Source: Brachypterus glaber (lineage: Eukaryota; Arthropoda; Insecta; Coleoptera; Kateretidae). From it: DNA of 64,000 bases. The position numbers were made by a program, and so were the translations under genes. The stretch covers positions 52,559,365 through 52,623,364 of the forward strand of contig OY294047.1 of assembly GCA_958510825.1 (NCBI GenBank), read 5' to 3'. A model generated the notes under the pieces. That model made no database searches. It was not told the origin of the DNA and saw nothing but the letters and a program-made list of their open reading frames with translations. Each line of letters starts with the position of its first letter. Positions within the stretch are counted from its first letter, which is position 1. This document shows, in pieces, positions 21,637 through 36,000 of the stretch.

Positions 21637-24600
21637 ATGTTTTTTAAGGTTTTTGTGCAAAATGTCTCAATAATTTACTATCAGAGGCAGCGTGAGTTGT
21701 CCAAATTAAGGTAAGGTTAGGATTTATCAAATGCGGGAGATTTAAAAAAGGTTTAAATATGTAGGTCAAGCGTGTTTTTTTTTAATAATACCTAGATGAT
21801 TTTAATGAGATCTTTTTCATTGAATTTTATAATTGGCTTGCTTTTATTATTTGAATAATTTAATTACGTTTTCTTTTAGTGAGATTGTTTGATTCAGTTG
21901 GCTTTGATTTTTATCATAAATTAATAATGATAGTGCTTTAAAGCACTGATTTTAAATTAATTTTTAATGACAAAACTTTGTTAGAACGTTTTAGAATCGT
22001 AAATGTAATTTTTTATCTTAAATTTTATGCAGAAAGCACTATTATAGTGGTTTTTGTATAATACTTTTACCGATACATCAGGTAAATTCATAAAAGTTTT
22101 TACTGGCATACAAGTCTTGTGCCACTCCGAAATCTGTACTTTTTTTAATGACAAAACGCTAAAAAACACAAATCACTCTTTTAGACAAAAATAAGTAACA
22201 CTTGCACATTCGCTCAAGGTTGATGCCCGCCCACTCATTATTTTTGTAATTTTTTTCTTGTTCAACAAGAAAAAAATCACGAAAAAAATCCAACAGTCGA
22301 CTAAGTTCGTAAAGATGAGCAAAGCGACGTTGCCATTTTTTCAGGGATGGGTTTCGACGTTGCCATTTACTAAAATAACATAATAGTATATTAAAGTACT
22401 AGTTTCATAACATACGTTTTTAGCGCACGAGTACAAGTTTAGAAAACGAGCCGCTTGCTCTAAAATTTAAAAAAAACTTACATTTAAATTGATGACTGAT
22501 TTAGGGATTTTTGTTTTGGATTGGCATTACAGTTTACACCATGTTTAAAATTCTAAGAACAAATGATATTTTGATATATTTTATAGTCATCTCTTCTCTT
22601 TTTTACTGCAATTAACCAAGCCACAATTTTAACATGATAAAAATAACCTAAACAGAAAATTTTGTAGAAAATTCAACTTTAAAGCGACATTGACATTTGC
22701 ACGGAAAACGTCAAGCGATAGGCCAGGTCTGTTGCCAACCCAAAATAATAAAAAAGACAGACCTCTTATGGGCCTATAAGAACACGCAAAATGCGTGTGA
22801 TTATGAGCTTATAAGAGTCACAAAATAGAAAAATATGAATATTTTTTATTTTAATTATTTTTTGGTCAATTTTAACTGAAAACTTTTTTTTCTGTTTTCG
22901 TGTTATTTTTATCGAACTTTTTTAACTTTTGCAGAAAATATGGAACCGTTTTCACGGCCGGCATCGGCCTGTTTTCGTCGAAGAAAAAGACCATCGACAC
23001 CTCCGCTTTCATGGCGCAACCCGTGACGTCACTGGAACAACTGTCCCAGAATCCCGACGATATGAAAACGAAGATGGAGCTTATGATTATGCGAGTCCAG
23101 GCCGAATTTTGCAAGGCCTTGGAAATTGAGGAGGATTGCAACAAATTTGTGGTTGACAGATGGACAAGAAAAGAAGGAGGTACATAAATCAATTTAAAAA
23201 AATATACACAGCCTGTTCCAGAACTCGCGTACAGAAATTTGAGGGTATATTAAAAACCCTCTGGAAAATATGAAAAAAATTTCAAAAAAAATCCATCTTC
23301 AGTACTAATTAAAAAGAAAGCTATTTAATCTGACCAATCCTGTTGCTGATGTTAAATTACCTACAAATTAGTTTTTCCCTACTTATTAGTAACTATGGTT
23401 TGGAATTGCAATTGTTGATACATGCATTGTTTGAGACTTTCAAATTTAGAATCTTTTTAGATTATTATATTTTGACAAAACCGACAGAGGCTATCAAATA
23501 TTCTATTTTTATAGGGTCACTCCATCCGTCGGTGGTTTTTTGACATTTATAAATATTTATGTCACATTAATAACCATGTCAACCTACAGAATATGTACCT
23601 GCAATAATAAAATTTGCTTTCATATCTACAAATTCAACTTTTAAAGGTAATTTAACATCAGCAACAGTATTGGTCCACTTAAAGCATTCTTACCCAGGTA
23701 GCAAGGGATGTTATATTACAAGAAATTAACATCACTTTTGGGTGTATTTTTAAACTAAATCATAAAATCACATAATATTGAAAAATAACATGTATTTAAC
23801 ATCACATTTGCAACGTAACACGTGTGACGTGACAAACATGTTATTTAATAACAAATATTTAACAACGCTGTGAATATATCGCATGTCACATATTAACGTG
23901 GCTTTCACGTGAATGTCATGTTATTTTGCTTCTCACCGACGTTCGAAGCAAAAAAATCGATATAAGATGATGTTGATAGAGTAAATTATTATAAGGAAAT
24001 TGTATACACATTATACGATTTCCAATGGATAGGGGGCTCTGCCGGGCTTCCAAAGACCACGGACACGGATTAAAGGAATATATTCTTCGCTTAATCTGCA
24101 ATTTCGTATTTAGAATCTATCTGTTCCAATCTGTGATTGTTTCAATTACTGATTGATTTTAAATCCAATTTTTTATAGGGTTATAGCGTTTTTAATGGTT
24201 TTAATTTAGAAAAAGCTAATATACTAGGATATTATTTAAATATTAAAGTAACAGTAACGGTATCCATAAGATATTAGATATAACATGAATGTGGATTTAT
24301 GATGTCACAAACACGTTATTTTCGGGATGTCATTGTGTGATGTTATTAGGGGCGGACTTAGGACATCCCCACCATGCTACATTCTTGTTAAATGTTACTA
24401 CAATCTTAACATCACATGTCACATATTAACGTGGCTTTCACGTGAATGTCATCTTATTTTGTTACCTGGGTATTTTTGAATTGAAAGGGGATGGATTTTT
24501 TTTTACATTTTTTTCATATTTTCCAGAGGGTTTTTAATATAGCCTCAAATTTCTGTAAGCGAGTTCTGGAACAGGCTGTATATGGCAAATATTTTCACAA

Positions 24601-27600
24601 AAAAAAATCATAATTCAAAAACTAAACATTATGTTTCATTTTTTTGCGTTTTAAAAACTTTTTTATACTATTACACACATTTGATATAACGATATTTGTG
24701 AACACGATAACTCAAGAACGAATAGTCCGATTGTTTTTGAAAGTTATGGGGGGTTAAACTTAAAAAAAAAAAGATTTGTCATTTTCACTTTTTTTTTTAC
24801 TTTTTTTACGGTTTTCGCAAAAAGAAAATAAAAAAAAAATGAAAAATTTTGAATTTTTTTTTTAATATTTCAAAATTTTATTGTTTTTCGCAAAAGAAAA
24901 TTTGAAATTGAAAAATTATGAAATTCAATTCAAATTGGAAATTTTTGAAAAATTGAAAAAGTTTTTTTTGATTTTTTTTTTTTTTTTTTGAGAAAAAAAT
25001 CTTTTTCAATTTTTTTTCTCAAAAATATTTTTTTGTAAAAATTATTATAGGGCAAAATATGTTTTTTCAGGCGGAGGAATAACCTGCGTACTCCAAGAAG
25101 GAAAAGTCTTCGAAAAAGCAGGAGTTAACATCTCCGTGGTGTCGGGCAACTTGCCTCCTGGGGCAATAGCCCAAATGCGATCGCGGGGCAAAAAATTAAA
25201 AGAAGGGCATTTGCCATTTTTTGCCGCCGGGATCAGTGCCGTCATCCACCCTGTTAATCCGATGGTGCCTACGATACATTTTAACTACAGGTAAAAACCC
25301 ATTTATCCGTTTTAAGGTCAATAAATTTCGAAAACCAAATTTTTCGATGTCCGTCCGTCCGTCCGTCCAGAGGCCTACAGGTTATACTGTTTGACAGACT
25401 AAAACCAAACTAAAGGATTTTGGGGGATTTGTCGGGTTTTTTTAGTTTTATCTACTCCCTCAAATAAGGGTAGTTTATGGAAAATTAAAAACAACATTAT
25501 GCCTACTGGTATTCCCCAAAAAAAATCACGTAAGGGCGTGATTTTTTTTAACTGTGGCGCGTGAGAATTTAAATTTGGAGGTTACTTTTTCATAATCCAA
25601 AACAAATAAATGCAAATTGATTATAAAAATAACAAAAATAACCAAAATCCCCAAACTTATCGGTGTATTTTCAGTTTGTTTTCACTATTTTTCAATAATG
25701 TTTGTAATTTTTTTGTAATTGTTTTTTAATCAACTTGTTTGATGAATTTTTTATGGCCTGTTTTTCTGTTCAGGTACTTTGAGGTTCAAAATGGCGACGA
25801 AACTCAATGGTGGTTTGGCGGTGGTACCGACTTGACCCCGTACTACCTTAACTCAGCAGACGCAGTTCATTTTCACAGCGCCCTTAAAGACGCTTGCGAC
25901 AAACATGACAAAAAATACTACCCTAGGTGAGTAGCCTAAAAATTTACATTGAAAAAGTATAAATAGTATATTACATAACGTGTTCGGAAAGTGACATCAC
26001 GCAAATGCAAGAAAGATACTTTCCGACAAGTTACCCTAGTAGAAATTTAACGTTAAAATAACGTTTTTATAATGTTAGAAAACTGTATAAAAGTACGTTA
26101 TAAAATATGTGCAAATGTCCCGCTTTTTAACGTTAGAATCAAACGTTAGTTACAAACGTTAATCTAACGTTAGATTTTTAAGTTAGAAATACGTTATAGG
26201 TACGTTTAATTTCTAACTTTCGGAGAGGGCGTGGCCAACTAGGAAATTTCTACGTGCATCATAAAATGGCAGCTGGAGACAAATTTATTCTATAAATAAG
26301 TCTTAATATATTTTAGCAATCATAATATTTTTAAACATAATTTCGTTACATTTATTTATAAAATAGCCATCTTTTTAGGTGGCCCTAAATATTTTTCGTG
26401 TAATATGCTGTTATACTTCGATAAATACGTTTACCTCTCAGAAAAACTTTATATTTAGTTAGTTAATAATTATTTATACATTCAGAATCTTAAAATATTT
26501 TTTCAATTCTAGTACAGCGTTGCCAGACTTACTATAATTTTTACTTTAGTCTTGAACTCTCGTTCTTATTGACCAGGTACAAGTATTAGAGACTTGAAGC
26601 GAGTCTCTCTAATCGTTTCAACTAAATATAATTTCTTATTAATACAAAAAAAACGTGGTTAACCCACAAAAGTACATCACAAACATCAAATATTCAATTT
26701 AAATCAATTTAAATATGTAGAACGGTTTCGTAGTATAGATATTTTCTTAACAATCACATTTTAACATAAAATAGTCTGGCTGTGACTAAACACCGTTAAA
26801 TCAATTACCAATCGCGCCGTAGACTTGTTGCCGGTTCCGCGTACGGAACGCAACTCTGATGTAATAATAAATTAATTTTTACAAATCAGAATTATCATGT
26901 AAAATCGTATTTTACAATGAAATAATTTTTTATACATTTGTATTTCTGCCCTAGGTTTAAAAAATGGTGCGACGATTACTTTAACATCCCCCACAGAGGC
27001 GAACGACGTGGAGTTGGAGGGATTTTCTTCGACGATATCGATACTCCCAATCAGGAGGAGTGTTTCAAATTTGTGACCGACTGTGCTCAGGCTGTTATCC
27101 CCTCATACGTTCCTTTAGGTAACTAACGGTATCATTATAGTATATTAAAGTACTAGTTTCATATGAAACGAGTGCTTTATATAATTTTTTCTATTTTGCA
27201 CTAAAATTTAAAAAAACTTACATTTAAATTGATGACTGATTTAGGGATTTTTGTTTTGGATTGGCATTACAGTTTACACCATGTTTAAAATTCTAAGAAC
27301 AAATGATATTTTGATATATTTTATAGTCATCTCTTTTCTTTTTTACTGCAATTAACCAAGCAACAATTTTAACATGGTAAAAATAACCTAAATACAAAAT
27401 TTTGTAGAAAATTCAACTTTAAATGATATTGACATTTGCACGGAAAACGTCAAGCGATAGGCCAGGTCTGTTGCCAACCCAAAAGAACAAAAAGTACAGA
27501 CCTCTTATGGGCCTATAAGAACACGCAAAATGTGTGTGATTATGAGCTTATAAGAGTCGCAAAATAGAAAAAAAAAATTATCACTTTGCCCCAAGAAGTA

Positions 27601-29416
27601 TTTCATTAGTGAAAAAAACTCGAAATATTTTTATTGCGTTTTTACATTTCTCGACGTTTCATATCCAAAATCGATGATTCCGTAAAAAAAATGTCTGTCG
27701 GTGTGTTTGTCCGGGAAAATTCGTGAACTCAAGAACGCTTTGAGCTAAAGACAAATTTGCTGCTGGGATTGTTTTTTTGGTATAAATCGGGGTGGGTAAA
27801 ATTAAAAAAATTAACTTTATTTTCAATTTTATAATAATGTATGTGAGGTTTTATTTTTGTCCATCCCCAAAATTATTTTTAATTATTATTCAATTAAAAA
27901 AATATATATATTTATGCCACCTCCGGCGAAACCGGAAGTGAAACAAAAAAATTAAATCTGCCAATTTATAGCCAATGTAAAATTATATAAATCACCAAGT
28001 TTTGTTTTTATTGAATAAAGATTAATTTTAATTTTGCGGGTGGACATAAATGAAACTCACCCGGTATAATTTTTTTATGCAAGGACCATTAAATAAAATG
28101 TTTTTTAGTTCAAAGACATAAAAACGCAAAATACAGCCAAGTTGAGCGAGAATGGCAGCTGCTAAGGCGAGGCAGATACGTCGAGTTTAACTTAATCTAC
28201 GACAGAGGAACCAAGTTCGGGTTGTACACTCCTGGTGCACGGTACGAGAGTATTTTGATGTCACTACCGCTACACGCCGTAAGTATAGTCGCTGCCAGAG
28301 GTATAAGAGATTTTTTTAACAGCGCTTATTTTAATCTGGCGCGTGTCAAACTGTTCGTCCAATCGAGACGTTGCAGAATTTTGTACTTATTTAAACTTAT
28401 TTAAATTTTTATCCAGTCCACGTGGACTGATTCTAGCCTGTTAACGTTCGACCCTATCCAATCATACTTCACAAAAGAGTTAGCCACACCCACAAGGCAA
28501 TTGAGCAATAATTATTTACTGGAACGGCTTTAATTTGTTTTATTTGTGTTCTGTGCATCGAGCTATATAAGATAAATACATATTTAATATAATAAAATTT
28601 AATTACGTCTCGCATTAATCTGTTTTAAATGTAAACAGTCTACTATAAAATTTATATTATATACATTATATACAGGGTGTCTCAACGAAGACTCGGTCGA
28701 TATATAGTAAAGTATTCACTTTAGAGAAAAACTTTAAAGGGAAAAGTTGAATAGTTTTAAAAAAGGCACATTCTAAAAATATTTTGAAATGTACAGGATG
28801 GTCCTCATAGGGTGGGTAACATCTGACTTATTTTTTTTAAATGGAATGGTATATTTTTTATTATGTCATCTTACTTGTCAACTTTTTTTAATATCATATT
28901 GTATGGGTCTATTGTTTATAGTTTTTGAGATATCATTTTTTTTTGAGAAAAAATACATTATTAGTGATTAGATAAAACCTGCTTCAATTTCTTTATATGT
29001 TATTTTCATGACTTTATTTTAAAGAAGGGCCTTATCAGTTCTTTGTTCCAAACTTTTTTCTGTGTAACTTTTTTTCAAGATTTAATCTTAGAACAATATT
29101 CCTCAGGTAAAAATACATAAAAAAAGGTACTTTTGTTGTAATACCGTAGGATTAACCCTCGAATTAACCGGTTTTCTAAAAAATAGTAGCAGATGATTTT
29201 AAGTTTTAATTTTTTTTGGGGAAAAGGTCTTCTTGCTCATCCGATGTAGATATTTTTTATAATTAATTTTTTTTTTAGAGATGGGAATACATGAATATGC
29301 CCGCCGAAAATACCCCTGAATATGAGCTTGTGCAAGTTTTACGGAACCCTAAAGACTGGATTGAAGGCTGCAAATGTGAAGATGAAGAAAAAGACAAAAA
29401 TGACGTTAAAAAATAA
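21637..29416 (+). CDS. CPOX: coproporphyrinogen III oxidase, oxygen-dependent (complete, 7 exons)
   Basis: The enzyme oxidatively decarboxylates two propionates of coproporphyrinogen III to give protoporphyrinogen IX, a late haem-synthesis step in the mitochondrial intermembrane space. Exons: 21637-21710, 22935-23179, 25071-25290, 25774-25926, 26955-27118, 28109-28278, 29279-29416. All junctions are GT..AG and phases agree, giving 387 aa, the usual eukaryotic length. The N-terminus ([10 protein letters not shown], then basic residues and a hydrophobic [12 protein letters not shown]) looks like a mitochondrial targeting region. Family blocks follow: [92 protein letters not shown] and ESILMSLP. 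No expected block is missing. Exon 1 is inferred from a strong AAG/GTAAGG donor whose phase fits exon 2. Introns 1, 2 and 5 carry transposons. Confidence 0.93.
22383..22840 (+). mobile_element. family C fragment fused to family B copy 2
   Basis: Positions 22383-22455 match one arm of the 11998-12213 element, ending at GAGCCGCTTGC. The family B body then runs from AAACTTACATTTAAATTGAT to about 22840. It lies in CPOX intron 1, ending about 95 bp before exon 2. Confidence 0.8.
23208..24579. mobile_element. CAGG...CCTG-type MITE carrying a nested MITE
   Basis: The outer ends ACAGCCTGTTCCAGAACTCG and the inverse, with a further CCCTCTGGAAAATATG block, form about 75-bp TIRs related to the 3' end of the 12487-13212 element. 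The host was split by the element at 23692-24471. Inner host sequence (TTGCTGATGTTAAATTACC at 23341 and its inverse at 23644) shows additional inverted symmetry. It lies wholly in CPOX intron 2. Confidence 0.85.
23692..24471. mobile_element. 780-bp MITE, ACCCAGGTARCAA termini (nested copy)
   Basis: It starts ACCCAGGTAGCAAGGG and ends with the inverse of ACCCAGGTAACAAAAT. Subterminal ATTAACGTGGCTTTCACGTG occurs twice as a direct repeat (near 23893 and 24425) and CACGTG-containing stretches are inverted. An inverted near-identical copy is at 59262-60027. Confidence 0.9.
24750..25040. repeat. A/T homopolymer-rich low-complexity block
   Basis: Long alternating poly-T and poly-A runs in CPOX intron 2, directly before exon 3. 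Possibly unreliable in assembly. Confidence 0.7.
26030..26262. repeat. AACGTTA-rich inverted repeat block
   Basis: About a dozen occurrences of AACGTTA/TAACGTT in both orientations, bracketed by TAGAAATTTAACG and AGGAAATTTCTACG. It lies in CPOX intron 4. Probably a small MITE. Confidence 0.6.
27135..27577 (+). mobile_element. family B element copy 3
   Basis: Same body as 7552-7950, preceded by a short family C end. It begins 17 bp after CPOX exon 5 and so sits at the donor side of intron 5. Confidence 0.8.
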
Positions 29417-29437
29417 AAAGGTTCCTAAAAAAATAAA
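29412..29437 (+). promoter_or_regulatory. CPOX polyadenylation signals
   Basis: Two AATAAA hexamers, one overlapping the TAA stop (29412-29417) and one at 29432-29437. Very short 3' UTR if used. The 29438-30022 interval to DDX10 shows nothing else recognisable. Confidence 0.5.
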
Positions 29438-30022
29438 AAGGTAAGTTTACAACAAAAAAAATCTTTTCATGATATTTTATAAAACTTTTTTTTATAAGCT
29501 GTAAAAATGGGTGTAGTCACACGACCAAAAAAAAATAAAATATATAAACCTGAAATTTTACGTTTCTGATACATTATGATGTAATTTTCAAGATTTTTAA
29601 CTTACAAGTTATTGTATTAAGTGTTGATTACTTGGTTTACAAGTTATATAACATGTCCAGTACTAAAATTTTACATTAAACTTGTAAAATAGCATGAAAC
29701 CTGTCAAATTATGTAAAAACTTTTTTTTTGTAAAGTTAATGTCATTCTACACCCTTTATTAAAATTTTTAACATAAAAACATTTAAATGTGTTAGTACAA
29801 CCTTTAACGAGCCTTTTTATATTTTATTTGATTTTTTGGGACAGTTAAAAAAATCGAAAAAATCACTTTTTATCCCAATCGGGTTTTCTAATTAAGAACA
29901 AATATTTTGTCCAATATTTTAGGAGTTTTTTATACATTTTGTATTTTTTAAATATTTTTAAAATTGTTAAGTTTGTTTATTAATTTTTTTGAAAATAAAA
30001 CCAATATTTAAATATAAAACAT

Positions 30023-30028
30023 TTTATT
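30023..30028 (-). promoter_or_regulatory. DDX10 polyadenylation signal
   Basis: AATAAA on the minus strand about 57 bases past the stop codon. Confidence 0.6.
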
Positions 30029-30084
30029 TAAATTATTTATAAATAAATAAAAAAATCAACATAATTTTTCAAAATTCACTTTTT

Positions 30085-33000
30085 CTATTTTTTGCTTAGA
30101 AGCATCATTGCTAATTCTTCTGCCTCATTAACACTCAAACTAGAACTTATTTGTTCTATCTTCTGTTTTTTCTTTTTCTTTAAAACTGTTTCTAAATTAT
30201 CCATGTTTCCTTTTAATTTTCGTTTTTTCGTCCTGAAAAAAAAAACAGGATTTATTCACGCTATTTTTTCTACGGCCGTAACTTTTTATAAAGAAAATAA
30301 AAAATAGTTATTTATGGTACTGGTGGGTAAAGTAAGATATTGCTCATGCGAAAATTAACCTGCGAGGCGTCAGCCAAGCAGGTTAATTTTCGAGAGTGCA
30401 ATATCGGTTTACTCATGAGTGCCATACAAGGTTTTATCCAATAAATAGCTTAGAAATTCATATTTTTATTAAAAATTTTAATGATATTTACAAGAAAATA
30501 ATTTGACAAGTGACAGTTGAGTGGTTAAAATAAATAATTATCCACTCAATAAAGTAAAAGCCACGCGGGGGTTATTATTGAGTTTATCTATTTAAAATAA
30601 AGCTGGTAATTGTCATCTGTATGTATTGGATAATTTTTTTTTTCTGTTTTGATTTTACTTACTTTGTCTTAGATTCCTTTTTACTTTTCTTAACAGTTTC
30701 TTCGGATTTTTCAGTTTCTTCGTCATTTGGAGTTGGTTCATAAAACTCCGGATCTTCTTCATCACTGTTTCTTTTCCCGTAGATTTTATCCGGGTCAGGT
30801 AACCAGGATAAATCTGGTTCTTCTTCTGAATCACTTTCCCCTAAAAAAAGACATAATATTTTTAGGTTTTTTTTCTATTTTCCCCAGGAAAATAAATACA
30901 TAAACTGATCGAAAAAAGTTAAGGATATTGTTAAGAATGGTGCTTTTTCTGGGAAAAAAAGAGTTTAGGAAAAATATCATAAAATGTCCATATTTCTAAT
31001 CATTTCCAAAAAACAAATAACTTTAATCAATTCAAAAATATTTATATTCGGGATTTAACAATATGTTTTCCTTATACAATGTAACAAAAGAGAAATTATT
31101 CTTAAAAACTGAAAATTAATTAATATCGAGTAATTGTACCTCTGTTGGCTATAATAATAATAATAATAATAATAATTTTTTTATTACAGCACAATGGCCA
31201 TATACTACAAAATAATAAAATGATTAAAAATAAAATAAAGCAAAACAAAATAATTATAACTTATAAATAAATAAAATGATTAGGTCACTTGTAAGAAACA
31301 AAGGCGTCGCCAAGTGGCGATTTGTGCAGAAACCCAAAAGCAGTCCGAAGATACAAACGCTTTTTATAACCGCTTCAACTCGCTTCAACTCGCCGAGGCA
31401 TACTTTAATTTAAGTGATTTAACTAAACTTGGTCCAATATATCCCATAAATCCGGAAGAACCTGCTAGTAGGTAGTTCAAAGGGGGTAATAGTTATTTAT
31501 GGTACTAGTGGGTAAAGTAAGATATTGCCCATGAGAAAATTAACCGAGGCGTCAGCCAAGCAGGTTAATTTTCGAGAGGGCAATATCGGTTTACCCATGA
31601 GTGCCATACAAGGTTTTATCCAATAAATAGCTTAGGAATTCATATTTTTATTAAAAAAACATTTACAAGAAAATAATTTGACAAGTGACAGTTGAGTGGG
31701 TAAAATAAATAATTATCCATTCAATAAAGTAAAAGCCACGCGGGGGTTATTATTGAGTTTATCTATTTAAAATAAAGCTGGTAATTGTCTTATTATCTGT
31801 ATGTATTGGATAAAAACTATTTTGTTTTCCTATATTGAAAATTTTCAAAAATTTTGGAAAGCCTTGTACTTGTGCAAAAATAAAAAATGCGTATTTTTGC
31901 GTTTTATGACGTTTTATGCCGATATAAATCAATTTCGAGCAAAAACCAAATTGTCTTCTGTCCGGAAAATCTTGTGTGCACGATAACTTAAGAACGCTTT
32001 AAGCTAGATACTTGAAATCTGGCATACAGGTATGTTACCAAAAGTTCTCGCTCGGGATTGTTTTTGGTGAAAATTGGGGTGCGGCAAGGGGGGCAAATAG
32101 GAAAAAATTCATTTTATTTACAAAAAATTAAAAATTGAGTCTAATAATAACATTTTTCTAACTCCACCCCCGCGGGGGTGTGGGGGTAAATATTTTCAAT
32201 ATTTTCGTCACACTTGGTACATTGGGGTTTTCGAGGTCGACGAATCTGAATTTGATAATAATTTTAATTTTTTTATAATTTCACCCCGAAGGGCGGGAGG
32301 TAGTTTTCGTGAAAATTGGTATATTGGGCTTTTTGAGGTTGCTGAAAGTGAATCTGATATAGTTTTCGTGAAAATTGTTAGGGTATTTGAGGTTGCTGGA
32401 AGTGAATCTGATAATAAAAAAATCTAACTCCACCCCCTGAGAGGCGGGGGTAGTTTTCGTGAAAACTGGTATATTGGGGTTTTTAGGGTTGCTGAAAGTG
32501 AATCTGAAAATAAAAAAGTCCATTTCACGCGCGGAAGTGAGCTCTTTTACTGGGCAGTGTATTTTTCTTTGCTTTCTAATTATTTTAAGGAAAGTAGTAT
32601 ATTATGCACCTAGTATGCAAACTAAGTCTTTAGTGTTCAAAACTGAAGTTTTTTTGCTGAGACGGAGTCGAGGCCAAAAATCATTCGAGAACAATTAAGA
32701 CAGTTCGCATATGTGGTGCATATACTATTTTTTCTACTACCTAAAGCTAGTAACTCCAAATATCAGTTAAAAATAAAGTTTAAAAATTATTTTGACATAG
32801 CTGTCAGCTTGACAAATAAGTTGAAAAAAGTTAGTAGTTGTCTCAAAAAAAATTCATTATTGACCGTCGTCGATAAACAATGCTTAACAACGGTCAATAA
32901 TAAATGAGTTCACTGATTTTATTGGTTGCCAAGATAAACAAGCCTTGACAACGGTAGATAATATGCTAGCACTTGATTAGGTAGTAGAAAAACTTTATTT

Positions 33001-36000
33001 TATCACTCACCAAACTCGTCTTTCTCCTGGTCCCTCTCCAACTTCTTCTGTTCTTTCAGCTTTCTCTTTTCTTCTTTATGTTTTGCCTTAACTTTCTCTT
33101 TAAACAATTGTTTATCAAATTTATCTTCTTCTTTTAAAATTAATTTGGCCTTTTCAAAATCGATCCCTCCTTCATCCGCATTTTCGTATTCCTGGGCCAA
33201 CTCTGATTTTTTCTCCCTGGTACCGGAAGTCACTGCTTCCCCCTCGTCGTCGAAAAACGTTTTTTTGTTGCATACGATTTTTTTCTTTGTGAGTTTTTTA
33301 ACTAGAGCTGCTTTGGTGACTGGTTTCTTTTTGCCACCACGCCCTTAAACATAAAAAAATACAAGAATTTTACAAGTGAAGAATATTTACATCGGCACTT
33401 AGTGCTACTAAGAGTGCCGATGTATTGAAATCTTCACCGAAAAGTCAAAATCTTTGACCACGTCTTTTTCACAGTTCTCGACGTTTTAGACCATTCTATC
33501 CAGTCGAAATCAGTAAAAAAAAATTGCGTCCGTCTGTCTGTCTGGGTGTAAACTCTCTAACTCCATTTCTACAAGAGATATCGACTTGCGGTTTTTTGCA
33601 TATTGTTTCTTATCGTATTCTGAAGAGCTGATTAGATTTTGGGGGTAAGGGGGTAAAAATAGGGTAAAACTCCTATTTTTAGCGTTTTTTGTTTATAATT
33701 AAGGCAATTATTATTGTATTTGGTTAATTTAGCACTTATATAAAAGATAATTTTAAATTGGTCAAAAAATGTTATAAACAACGTTTTCCTAAAACGCATT
33801 TTTTTCGAGATATTGGCGTTTAAAGCAGTAAAAGGTTTTTTAGCATATCTCACATATTTATAACCCGATTTCAAAAAATTATATTTTAAATAAAAGCTTT
33901 TTTTAAGCCCTATAAAAAATGTTATATACAGTTTTTTGCTAGAATATAATGTTTTAAAGATACAGAATTTAAAATCAAACCAAACACCTAGTTTTAAATT
34001 TGCAAACTAGATAGCTCTAGTGTACAATAGTGCCGATGTTTTAACAGGGTGCTTGCAACGTTTCATCTAGTTTTTTATAAATAAACCCCTCGGCGCAATA
34101 TATCTAAAACTATCTCCTCCTTGTATCCTAAACTACTATTTTTCGGAATGTATAGAGGGTAAAAAATGGTAATTACCAAGGTGTAACACGGCCATTTCTT
34201 GGTCTGTAGGCAATTCGATATCGTGATCTTTCCTTTTCACCTGTAAGATATCGTCATCATCGTCACTGTCGTCAGAAACATGAAAAGGTGTCGATTTTTC
34301 TTGTTGCTTTGTTATTCTTTTAAACGTCTCTTCGTCATCACTTACTCCACTGTCCTCTGATGTTATTTTTTCAAATTTGTCCTCGTTTTTCAAAACCGGT
34401 TTTTCTCGAAGTTTTTCTCGAGGTTTTTCCTAAAAAAAACACAAATAATAAACATAAAAATTATAGATTTTAGGCTTCTGAATCCGAATCTGAAGGCATA
34501 GTTTTTAGGGACACTAGATCTAGGTCTTAAGTTAGCAAGGCCTTACTAACCCACTATCTAGATCTAGTTTCCCTAGTAGTTTCTCCATGACGTCAGGTTT
34601 TCTAAAAAAATGAGCTCAAAAACGCCAAAAATCACAATTTTTCGCGATTTTAACAGTTTTTTTTTTTTCGAAAACTAAACCTGATATATTATATTCTATA
34701 ACTAGTATGGAATAGACAAAATTCCGCGCGAGCGGAAAGTTTGTCATACGAGCCGGCAGGCGAGTATGACGGTCCCGCGAGCTGGGAATTACTATTCCAT
34801 ACGTGTTGTAGACTATACTTTTTCTTCGACTGCAAATATGAAACACTGTATGGCTTTAAACTGCGGACAAGATTAAAAACAATGTTTTTTGTGACTCTAC
34901 ATTGTAAATGCAACAAAACACATATTTTTAAATAAAGCAATTAATGTTATTTAATAATTTTATCAAATCAGTACTTAAAAAAGATTTTTATTTAATTTTA
35001 GCACATATTGACAAATTATAATGCAAAAATTGAAGGTTATGTCAGATTGTTGTGACAGATATCAGGTTTAAATATTTAACAATAGCTATTTTAATTTTTT
35101 GAACTAAATTGATAAAAAACTGGTCAAATATTAAGAAAAACTAATAAACTTCATGTAATTTTAACGCAAAACTTTAAATTGCATTAAATTATTCAATATT
35201 TCATGGTAAAATATATATATATTTTTTTGCTACAGTTTTCTTTACTTTTATAAACAAGATCAGTATCTAGAGCTAGAATGGATTCATTCTGTGTTTGAAA
35301 AGTGTGTGTATTTGCTTACATTCTAAAGCAGTCGTAGAAAAAAAACACTTCAAGGCTAGATTCCTATTCAGCTGTCTTGAGTATTAAAAATTTGACGTTA
35401 TGAATTTAACTGACCTCATCTCCCCAGCATATTTTTAATGGAATTTTATAATTACTTAATTTAAAATTATTCTTACTTTTACTTTATTTTGTTTCTTCTT
35501 AGGACTTTTACTAATTAATTTTTCTGTCCTATCTTCAGTCTTTTCTTCACTTTCTGACTCTTCTTCTTCATTATTAACTATTTCATCATCAGAATATCTA
35601 ATATCTTCTTTATTGTTTACCTTTTCATCATCATCAAAATATATTTTTTTAGTATTAGAACTGATTTCTTTATTAAATACTATAGGTATGTCTTTGTTTT
35701 TAATATTTTTGTGTTGTTCTTGCCTTGCATTAAGCCTCTGCAAAAATCTTATTCTTGGGGGAATAGCCAGTCCCAAAGAATGCGCGTAAGAATCGGTGTC
35801 CAAGGCTTGCACGTTGAATATTTCTTTGTCCTTCATTAGAAACACGGCTTTGGCGTATGACACGAATGCTCTTTGGGCTGAGTCTTTTAAAGTTGGATCT
35901 TTGGCCAAAAAGGCTTCAATTTTACGTACTGGGTTGTTTAGTTTCATTGGATTTATGCTAAAAATGTAAAATTGTTAATCAAATGGAAATTAAGACAAAA

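Noticed and set aside
22315..22383. Alternative first exon of CPOX beginning ATGAGCAAAGCG
   Set aside because: No GT donor in the phase required by exon 2. The 21637-21710 exon fits phase, donor consensus and a targeting-peptide-like sequence.
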